A stretch of 64,000 nucleotides of DNA, from contig NC_085860.1 in NCBI RefSeq assembly GCF_034702125.1, forward strand, positions 17,308,664 through 17,372,663, given 5' to 3'. The stretch is from Engraulis encrasicolus (taxonomy: Eukaryota; Chordata; Actinopteri; Clupeiformes; Engraulidae). This document shows, in pieces, positions 55,515 to 64,000 of the stretch (positions within the stretch are counted from its first letter, which is position 1; every line of letters starts with the position of its first letter). The position numbers and the translations under genes are program-made. A model generated the notes under the pieces. The model made no database searches and was not told the DNA's origin. It saw only the letters and a program-made list of their open reading frames with translations.

Positions 55515-56703
55515 AGCCTTGATTATATCAGTCTGTGTAAGTCACAAAAAGATGTCTGAGAAGTTGTTTGAAAGCTCTTTTCTGGCTCTACAAATTAAAG
55601 GCTCAGTATGGAATACAACAACCTTCACAATATGAATTATGATACATTGAAAAGTTAAAATTTGAATACCAAAAAGCCTTATATTTTAAAATGGCCGGTT
55701 TCTTGTCTAAACATAGCCTGTAAGGTCATAAACAACACTTGAAAATGTGGTGTTTGGTTCTTTTTTAATTTCAGAGATAATGGGACATAAAGGTTGAAAT
55801 GAGTTGTAATGAAGTAGTAATAGAGTAGTGTCAGGGACAGGACTGGACTGGCCATCTGGCATAACTGGAATTTTCACGGTCGGCCCTGCACCCTCGTCGG
55901 CCCCTATTCCAGGTACTCAAAAACTACACAGCTTCTGCCCATTGTCAATGGACACAGTGGAAGCTAGACCATTTTCAGCATTCAGAGAAGGCAGGGTTGA
56001 AAGAATAAGCTCAGTAAAGGAATTTTCTAAATGTTCAAGCATCAAAGGGTATGTTGTAGCTGTATATGATGGCAACTAGTGGCTAGAATGTGTTGAGGCC
56101 TGTATGCCGAGCACTGGAGAGGTGAAACTGAACTTCCTGCATCTCCATGGACCATCTCCATCCTTCACATATGTACACATATAGCCATGCTGTCATGTGA
56201 TATTACCATATTATTACTAGGTGGTCTGTATGGTGCCATATTTGTGAGTCCAATTATCTCTGAAATGAATAAAGAACCAAACACCAGCATTTCAGGTGTT
56301 GTTCATGACATTGCAGGCTATGTTTAGACAAGGAACTGGCCATTTTAAAATATACGTTTTTTTTTTTATATTCAATTTAAAAAAAATAAATTTATGATTT
56401 CATATTCTGAGGGTTGTTGTATTCCATGCTGTTTGTGTAATTTGTAGAGCCTGAAAAGAGCTTTCAAATAACACCACGGACATATTTTTGTGACTTACAC
56501 TGACTAGTCAAGGCTGAATGCATAGTGTCCTACCCTCATATGTAAACCTTCGCTAGTCTGTTTCTCCCTTAATAATGGTGTCAGACTCACACAAATGCAG
56601 TTCTGGGGTGCTACCTTGCTACTAAACAGGCACAGCAGGTATGATTGAAATCTGTGTCGGTCGGGTCCCAAAGTGTCTGATTTCACGTGAAATGACCCAA
56701 CTG
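55515..56703. mobile_element. Repeat Y, rearranged inverted copy
   Basis: 55515-55790 matches 14185-14460 directly; 56040-56703 matches 14935-13995 in reverse. The two halves are therefore mirror images around a spacer of about 430 bp. The plus strand of 56035-56165 holds the second copy of the FLHPHGPSPSF-type exon with a stop codon. Confidence 0.7.
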
Positions 56704-56985
56704 TCCCATTCCATTTGATTCGCCGCAACGACCTGATGAGGGTTGATCTGTCACTGCATTTCGCCTCGCATTTCGCCTCCTATATGTCCCTACCGTTAGA
56801 GTTACAGTATGCTTTGCATCTCCTGACCGCCAGGGCAGCCTCTACTAGTGCGTATATGTCAGATGTGTGCACACAGATGCATAGATAAGACAGTAGCCTG
56901 TCACTCACTGCAAAAACATAATGTGTGAAATGACAGCTTATAAGTCTACATGCATGCATGTTTCTTCTCATTCATTGCAGTCACT

Positions 56986-57596
56986 ATGGGAGGTTCTAAG
57001 TCTAAGTCTGTTCCTGTTCCTGTTCCTAGCCCCTGTAAGTCTGCTGCACATACACTGTACTTACATATTCTAGAGAGTGTATCAATATAAAAGTGCTTGT
57101 TTATAGTTACTCATTGTGAATGAATTGTCGTATTACTTATGTTGTCATGACAGTCAGAAAAATGTTGAAATCATCAACTGTCACTGGCTCATCATTCTAA
57201 AACACTACTGGAGTTGTAATTGCTCCAACCCTATATTTAACTGTTACAGAAGTAGGCCTACAGTTTTGAGTTGTTGCCCTGTCACTATACCAACAGCTTT
57301 GGTCTGAATGTTTTTGTTATGGGTTGTAATATCAGACAATGTTAGAGTGGGACAGTAACCTAATTCTCTTCTATTGTCCCCTTTCTTTTGGTCTGTTTCT
57401 GTTGTGTGTGCTGTTGTAGTTTTGCCTGACCACTGGAGGAAAATTGACTTTTCAACATCGTAAGTTGTTCTGCCTGACTGTAAAAATATCTATTAGAATT
57501 TAGAAAACAAAGTAGTTTTGTGGCCCTGTATAACCATTTCCTTTTGTTTTTGTGTTTCACGATTTTCATAGTTGGAAGTGGGTATGGATTTTTCAT
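56986..57596 (+). CDS. Possible 5' exons of an IFI44-like gene
   Basis: Three short exon-like segments with good splice signals: 56981-57034 (ATG at 56986, donor GTAAGT), 57420-57460 (donor GTAAGT) and, less surely, 57572-57596. Joined in phase, the first two read MGGSKSKSVPVPVPSP then FLPDHWRKIDFST. MGGSKSK is an N-myristoylation-like start; the Pro-rich linker followed by a WR-K motif resembles the N-terminus of fish interferon-induced protein 44-like GTPases. The GTP-binding region was not found downstream in the window, so this is a fragment, a truncated copy or a chance match. Confidence 0.35.
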
Positions 57597-58456
57597 GTAA
57601 GAGGTTCCACCAAAACAATAGTTTGATATTAGTGTTCTACAGATTGTAGATATTAGATAGCTTTATTAGTACCCAAATGTAGATTTGTACTTCAATTTCA
57701 ATTTTGAAAACATAATACACTGTAAATGATGCATCTCGCTGTCTGTGCGATGTCAACTGGCCTGGGACAGTTTGGTGGTTTGGCAGTACAGAGAGTAGCC
57801 TAATGTGTCGTCTTCAAGATTAACTTTTATTATAAAAGCAACTGTCTTGAGCCAAAAATGTAATGTAAACTGGCGTCTGCGCAACATCCAGTGAGAGAGA
57901 TTATGTCGCTTCATTTTCAGTTTGTATTTGCGCTGGATTTGACGCTTGAACCAATTGGAAGGGGGGCTCCCTCCAGATGGGGGTACTTTGACTAAATTGT
58001 CGATGCGCTCGCTGTTCGACAAACTACAATTTCAATCTGTCGCTGATCCAAACCTATTGGAAGGGGGCCCCCCTCGAGCAAGGGGTATTAGGGAGGCGCT
58101 GTTGCTTCCCTCGCAGCAGAGCCCTTCATACAGATGACGGTGCCTTATTATGAAGCTATTTAAAATCGTCATTGCTGTTGGGTACATAACCTGTCGTCCT
58201 TGGGGGCCCCACCTACTCGGGGGCCCTAGGCAACTGCCTACATTGCTTACCTTAACGCAACGGGCCTGGTTGAAGCACACAAAAGGATGGATGCTGAAAT
58301 GGGACAAGAACCCATATTTTTCACGGTACAGACAGACGCGGACCACAAATGTGTCACGTTTAGGGTGTTTTATCAAAGTTCAGGGAAAAGGGGGTTGGGA
58401 GAAGGAGGTTTCCAAGCTTCGTGGAGTTTACCGGGATGCCAGAGGCTCCAGAGGTT
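57597..58456. other. Non-coding, short internal duplication
   Basis: AACCAATTGGAAGGGGGGCT (57951) and AACCTATTGGAAGGGGGCCC (58052) are two related units about 101 bp apart; GGGGGCCCCACCTACTCGGG follows at 58202. ORFs on both strands here are unsupported. Confidence 0.4.
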
Positions 58457-58548
58457 CGTGTGTGTGTGTGTGTGTGTGAGAGTGTGTGTGTGTGTGTGTG
58501 TGTGTGTGCCCCCCCCCCCCCCCCCCACCACCCCACCCCCCCCCCCCG
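58457..58548 (+). repeat. (GT)n followed by a poly(C) tract
   Basis: GT run interrupted by GAGAGT, then about 40 bases almost entirely C. Overlapping plus and minus ORFs are artefacts. Confidence 0.95.
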
Positions 58549-58949
58549 TCGGCAGATGTGACTCCTACGGAGATGATGGATGAAGACTCTGGATGGAAGA
58601 ATCCTGAGGGGAACACACTCACAACAGGGCAGAATGAACAAGTGCAGAGGTACAGATCAGGGCAATGCAGAAATCGTAGTCACTACGAGGTTCAGGGCAG
58701 AAGAGTAGTCGGAGTCGGGGACAAAGGCAGGTCGGGTTTCCAAGGCATATAGGCTATGAGCCGCAGGGGTCGACCGGTGCCATCTGGGGGGAGGAATGCT
58801 ATCAATGTTTTTTGGAAAGGTATATCCCCCCACTAGTAGAAAAAGCTTGATAGCAGTCATGGGGTGGTAGCGAAATCACTTTTTTCAGCTCTTGAAGTTA
58901 CTACCCCCCTATAATAAATACTGTTTTTTAATATCGGCTGTGTATGTAG

Positions 58950-59255
58950 TTATGGCTTATGTTTGGGGTATTGCCAATATTCTATCTATACCATCGTGCT
59001 TGTTATCACTGGAAAGGGGACCTTTCAGGCTTTCATTTAAGCCCATCAATGAATCTGTCTGACATACACAGAAGCCAGAGCATGTCATTAAACCAGAAAT
59101 AGCTCCCATTGTCACACAAATTGTGCCTAAACTGTGCACTTTCCTTTACATCTGTGGCATGAAAGAACACCAAAGACACCAAAGTTAACAACCTCAATAC
59201 TCAGGGCACTCTGCCGATTCAGAAAATGTATAATATGCCCATTCAAAATAGGACC
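58950..59255. repeat. Repeat Z, copy 1
   Basis: GGGGTATTGCCAATATTCTA through ATTCAGAAAATGTATAATAT matches 63555-63835 directly (shared: GGAAAGGGGACCTTTCA, GTGGCATGAAAGAACACCAA, AACCTCAATACTC). Non-coding here. Confidence 0.75.
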
Positions 59256-59760
59256 CAATAGAATGGACTAATACAATGCCCGGTATCACTTTACTTAAAC
59301 AAACTTTGTTTATACTGTAGTTCATATGTGAATGTACATTACATTCACAAGTTGTTAAAGTATTCAATTATTGTAGTGTTGTATGTGAAGTAATACAATC
59401 TAAATCAGTGTTTCCCAACCTTTTTTGAGCCAGGGCACACTTTTTCCCTTCAAAAAATCTTGCGGCACACCACCAACCAAAAATGATGAAATAATGAAAA
59501 CAAATTATAGTAGCCGCCTAACAATGTAGTAATTCTTATAAAAGTGTCTTGAATAGCAATCAAATAAACACAAAAATGTTTTTTTTTTTTATCATCTTTT
59601 AATTTTCCTCTTTCAAATAAAAAGTTCACTTAACATGTCCACTTCTTAAGGAAGGTATCAACTTCAAAGTAGGCCTAGGCCTACTATATACAAATTGTTA
59701 TTCCAAAAGCATTCTATTTGCAGGAATACAGAAAGGAATGCTTATTCTGACAGTAGCAAT

Positions 59761-61108
59761 CAGGGCTCTAAATTAACACACGCCAACACGCCAAACACGG
59801 GTGAAAATTAATTTTGGCTAGTAGAAAAAAATACCTACCCGCCAATTTGGCTAGTAGCGCCCGAGTACAGTAACTTATGAACGGTAAACCGCTGCTCTGA
59901 CGAACGTTATACGGCGAGATTTCCTACATTACCCATGGACACTAGCGTCACGAGGTAGCCTCCCACCGTGGGCTTTCCAGTGCATCGAGCGTCAACTCCA
60001 TGCTGTTGCGCGCGCCAGGATTGAAAACATTTCAGACGACCAGCCTTCTGTCAGCTAAGCTGCGCTCACACTATTCTGACAGGCAGCTCTCCTCCTATGT
60101 TCTCGTCGCTTTCTCTACAACCTTTTAACGTCACTACTGCTATTATTACTATATGAACCTTGCTGTAACAGGCTGCATTTTTTAAGCAGCGAGACCCTGA
60201 CCGTTTCAATAACAGGATTTACGCAGATTATGCATAGCGCTACTTCTGTTGTGTAGACGTTTTGTGCGATTGATGAGAATGTGGTGGGGGTTAGAGGAAG
60301 GTTCTGTGTGTTGGTGAATGCTAGTAGCCTAGTAATTGTAAACAGTGACGTTAAAAACGAGTGATTGTGGAACGAAATAGCGACCAGGGCAGAGGAGAGC
60401 CGACTGTCAGAGTGTGACCGCAGCTGTCAGTTCAGTTGTCTTCTGAAATGTTCAGAGTCCTGGCGCAACTAAGTTGGAAAGCCCACGCCATCGAAAAGAA
60501 AAAAAAAAAAAGCAACGACGAAGCTGTGGAAGTAACAAAGGAAGCGAAGATTCCCGAGATATTATTTACTTTTAATTAAACTAGGCTTCTTGTTATTTTG
60601 TTGCGCATGGTAGAGAAGAGCTCCTCCTCTCTCCTCTCCTTTTCCTCTAATCTGTTCTCCTTCCTTGGGGTGTGCGTATGTGAGGTTTTGTAGTGTTTGG
60701 CTGTGTGCTTGGTTACTGTAGGCCTATGTTAAAGGTCTGTTATGTGAGTGGCTTGTGTGATGTGATTCAGCTGCTTTCAGAGGAATTGAACAAAAACTAA
60801 TCAAATTAATTAGGCCTAAGTAATGAAAGTAAAAAATAAAGCAGAAGTTAAAAAATACTGAAAAAATATATAGCCTATAATATGCTTATTATGTAGGCAT
60901 ATAGTAGCCTATGCAGGCCTATAGTGTATCTGTGTTGTAGAAATAGTTGAACAAAATGACCATCATTTAAAAAAAACAACTAGTCTAATGCATAGTTTAT
61001 TTTGGCGAGATTAAAAAAAATGGCTAGTTGAACTTCTGTTTGGCTGGTAAGAAAAAATGTCCACTAGCCAAATTGGCTGGTGGTGGAAAAAGTTAATTTA
61101 GAGCCCTG
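59761..61108. mobile_element. hAT element, TIR CAGGGCTCTAAATTAAC, perfect TSD
   Basis: CAGGGCTCTAAATTAAC and GTTAATTTAGAGCCCTG are exact mirrors; 8-bp duplication GTAGCAAT (59753-59760, 61109-61116) is perfect. Subterminal GGCTAGTAG/CTAGCCAAATTGGCTGG sequence in both ends. 1348 bp, no transposase recognised. Confidence 0.92.
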
Positions 61109-61204
61109 GTAGCAATCACTGACTTATACTATACAAGTCAGTGGTAGCAATGCTATTTAGGAAATATTTCACTGTTACAATATGAATATGCATGTTTAAT
61201 ATCA

Positions 61205-61345
61205 ATCTCTATTCAATGCCTTGCAAAATAGAACGCTTTATCTGATTGCGTCTCCATCCACAAAACGCACATTGGCCAGGAGTTGCGCATGTCCACTAAT
61301 ATCAGCCTCGTCAAGTTGCAACGCAAATTTCTCACGGATACGGAA
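61205..61345 (-). pseudogene. hAT transposase remnant (ZBED5-like)
   Basis: A minus frame reads EKFALQLDEADISGHAQLLA then NVRFVDG, a stop, and SVLFCKAL. This follows the LQLDES-D-S--AQLL-FVR and FLFCKPL order of ZBED5-type hAT transposases. One stop is visible, and the neighbouring sequence is too decayed to extend. Confidence 0.65.
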
Positions 61346-63379
61346 TCGAAACCACACTTTCGATGTCAGCAGACATGTCATCAATGTCTGGAAATTGTGT
61401 TATTTAAGAGTGGGACTTTGGCTATTTCTTTAACTGCTTAAGGTCCAAGCATCTCATTTACAATGGCTTTGCCGGCAGGTAATTATTAGCGTCTCTGACA
61501 CTTCGTGACTTTTTTGATTTGGTTACAAGTTCAGCTACGTGGTAGCTAGCTTTAAGTTTCTCTCGTTTACCTTTTTCCCTCATAAATGTTGCTTGGTTCT
61601 CTGTTTGCTTACGCAGGCCAACAAAATAGTCTGCACTCTTGTTTTGTGAAAGGTGTTTCGTTTACATACCAAGCACAATAGAATCGGTGCCGTTGCATCC
61701 CACGTACAAGTACCGGTGTCCTGTCTATATGAGCGACCCGTCGAGATGTGATTCTCTTCGCTACTGAGCATGCGCACGCATGCGCACACCCTCGAGGTGG
61801 TTTTCGCGGGTGATTGCCCATCGAATTGTGAGACCGCAAGTTACGATAGGATCCCCTGAGACTGTCAACTTTAGTGACTCAAACTGTAGCCTATGTCCTC
61901 CTGAGGTTACCACCAGTCATCCATAGTCTAGTTAGCCTATAGCCTGTCCACCGACTGTCATGGACTGAAAGTTACGATATATCCCCTGGGGGGAAAACGG
62001 CAGAGGTGGAAAGTAACTACTTTACTCGCGTTACTGTAATTGAGATAGCGTGGATCATCCAGCAGATCATTGGAAAATCTGCGAAATAGCGTGGCCTCGA
62101 ACATTTGCTACTTTGTTGCCTAACCGTAATCGCTCTCACGCTCAGCCTCGAACATTGTAACATCGATCAGAAAAGACTATTTATGTAGCCTAGAGGAGGC
62201 GTTCTCGTTGCAAAATGGAAAAAATCGCCACCTACGATTGAGCTGTCAAAATGCTCCCTTCACCCTTTTCACTCAAGAATTTGAATTGACTGCATTGTAA
62301 AATGCCTGAACATGGTAATAAGAAATGCACTGCTGGGGATGTTATGAAAATATGATTCCGGTCATTAAAAGACAGACATCTGCCAAAACAAAGCCAATAC
62401 GCTATCTGGGAATATCTAAACCGCGCTTGTTTATCCCCATAGCACATGATTTCATGTGGCAATTTGCCTTGCAAGCCCACGTCGCATTGAAACCAAACCG
62501 CAAATGACTGTATTAAACAACCCGTAGCCAGGCCCTGATCCCAAACACTTTCTCCAGTATTTGCGCAAACTCAACTCAGTCTCTTTCATATGGCACGTTT
62601 CTTAACTTGCTCAAACGAGAGGCTCACAGTTTTTTGGTGGTCAGCTGCCGCACGTTCTTATTAAACTCGGCACGAGCGATTGCACACCCCTGTCCGTGAA
62701 ATAAACAAAGTAATGGTTATTAAAACAGTCCTACGTGGACCGATTGAAACGCCTTCCGCGGAAAATCAAGGTCGCTCATTTAGATGAGGCATCGCAAATC
62801 GATAGAACACCACTATCGAATAGGGCGACCGGTCGCTCATCTCGACGAGGCAACACATCTCGACAGAACACCGGCAGTAAACTTTTTGAATTGACTCGAG
62901 CTCACGGCACGGCATTTGCCTTTTTTGACAGCTACTACAATGCAATTCGCTACCTGCTGCCACCTAGTGATAAGGAATTATTACATGATTAGGACGCCAG
63001 TCAACAGCAGACACTGACATATAGGCATTATTTGCTGATAATAATGAATTCTTTTTTTCCCCTTTTTTTTTTGAAAACAAGAATTTTCCACGGCACACCT
63101 GGCGATCTCTCACGGCACACTAGTGCGCGAAACACTGATCTAAACGGTAGGCCCTGGAATGATAGGGCATTGGGTAACACTTTACTTAAACCACTCAGAT
63201 ATGGTATCTCATTAACAGAATTTAGATAAATGTTCATATACAACATTTTATACAGGCTATTTCATAAGCAAATAGACTGAGACCCTATACAAGGGGTTGC
63301 AAGTCAATAAAGAAACATGTTGCAAAGGGAATATGTTTAATGAAAGAATAGTTTCATGTAGATTTATATTATTTCTTCG

Positions 63380-63560
63380 TCAGTACTCTTCATCTTCCAT
63401 GTCATCCCCTTCATCTGAACTGTCTATGGTTGCCTGGTTTCCGCACACTCTCAGTTTACACATGTCTGTGCACCTGAGGCCATTTACCAGACAAACATAA
63501 TGATGGCTAGAGCATCTTTTAGTGCAGTTGCACGAAAGAAGGTCCAGGACAGCTTGGGGT
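63380..63560 (-). pseudogene. Cys-rich C-terminal ORF within repeat Z
   Basis: Reads LLSCNCTKRCSSHHYVCLVN then GLRCTDMCKLRVCGN, followed by an acidic tail (SSDEGDDMEDEEY) and stop. The regular spacing (CxC-x3-C, then C-x3-C-x4-C) recalls short Cys-rich tails found at the ends of multicopy fish transposon-related proteins. It has no upstream conserved domain here, so it is probably the last exon of a decayed gene. Confidence 0.4.
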
Positions 63561-64000
63561 ATTGTCAATATTTTATACAATAGCGCTTGGTATTACTGGA
63601 AAGGGGACCTTTCATTCTTCCATTTTAGTCCATTGCTGAATCTTTCTGACACACACAGAGGTCACACTTCATTAAACCAGACATAGGTCACATTTTCTCA
63701 CAATGTTGGCTAAACTGTTTGATTTCGTTTATCTCTGTGGCATGAAAGAACACCAAGGATACAAAATTAGACAACCTCAATACTCTGTGGACTCTGTTGA
63801 TTCAGAAAATGTATAATATGCCCATACAATTATTTTGTATATGTTTGTGAGGGCCTAAAATTTGACTTGTGTAACCACCAATAGTCTTCAAAATAGTAGC
63901 CAATATAGCAGGTCATTAGCTGGAAATATCAGGCCTTTTTTCCTGCCAATGTTTGTGCTGACATTCACAGAGGTCATTAAACCAGTAATTTCTCGGCCCT
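63555..64000. repeat. Repeat Z, copy 2 and start of a further copy
   Basis: 63555-63835 is the direct counterpart of 58950-59255. ACATTCACAGAGGTCATTAA at 63961 repeats the internal CACACAGAGGTCAC and CATTAAACCAG phrase, suggesting another partial unit running off the window end. Confidence 0.65.

Larger units (their letters stand above)
59406..63137 (-). mobile_element. hAT element (ZBED5/Charlie-like), degenerate, with nested hAT
   Basis: Starts CAGTGTTTCCCAACCTTTTT; reverse complement of the right end CAGTGTTTCGCGCACTAGTG. Flanks ATCTAAAT (59398-59405) and ATCTAAAC (63138-63145). GGCACAC words occur in both ends. A transposase remnant is present on the minus strand at about 61205-61345. 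Contains the complete hAT at 59761-61108. Confidence 0.85.

Noticed and set aside
58287..58752. Cys/Val plus Pro-rich ORFs
   Set aside because: Generated by the GT and poly(C) tracts.

Overview
The window reads as nuclear DNA of a ray-finned (teleost) fish. It has low gene density, interrupted genes with GT-AG introns, (GT)n/(CA)n microsatellites, many scattered TAGGCCTA-type motifs, and dense hAT, Tc1/mariner, CACTA, Ty3/gypsy, Ty1/copia, Penelope and LINE remains of types familiar from fish. The species cannot be fixed from sequence alone. Almost everything supportable here is mobile DNA, much of it nested. No rRNA, tRNA or CRISPR was seen.

Layout. 1-1935: two related LTRs meeting tail to tail. 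4431-8290: a minus-strand Ty3/gypsy remnant with integrase upstream of reverse transcriptase (Gmr1-like order); its 3' LTR is split by a hAT element. 8580-12970: a pentanucleotide satellite, a ~150-bp tandem repeat and a 1.5-kb hAT-like element. 13087-26021: a minus-strand Ty1/copia element split by an 11-kb hAT-type insertion with a perfect 8-bp target duplication (GTCAAACC). That insertion holds most of a CACTA/EnSpm element with two apparently intact genes: a TNP2-like transposase (14929-16626) and a ten-exon DUF4806-like gene (16913-21469) with an Arg/Ser-rich tandem-repeat exon. 27534-30409: a three-level nest (hAT MITE in Tc1-like in an unnamed repeat). The unnamed repeat has a second copy at 52968-53785 that preserves the empty Tc1 site. 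31565-34194: a hAT element, then a solo LTR inside a TTAA-flanked MITE. 35577-40660: foldback elements, a 204-bp tandem repeat, and a Penelope-like GIY-YIG endonuclease fragment. 41464-48907: CACTA-like ends bracketing a broken minus-strand NFATC2IP-like gene. 49391-52802: a 3.4-kb imperfect palindrome around a LINE fragment. 52809-64000: inverted repeats, a second copy of the repeat found next to the transposase, possible IFI44-like first exons, a hAT nested in a hAT, and a repeated unit with a Cys-rich ORF.

How the parts work together. The transposase and its DUF4806-like partner sit in tandem on the plus strand within one element and look like its two functional genes. All ten exons of the partner join in phase (1713 nt, 571 codons including the stop). 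A small hAT element sits exactly at one of its splice donors, but the target duplication restores that donor. Most other coding matches are decayed retroelement or host-gene pieces. The nesting gives a relative insertion order at several places.
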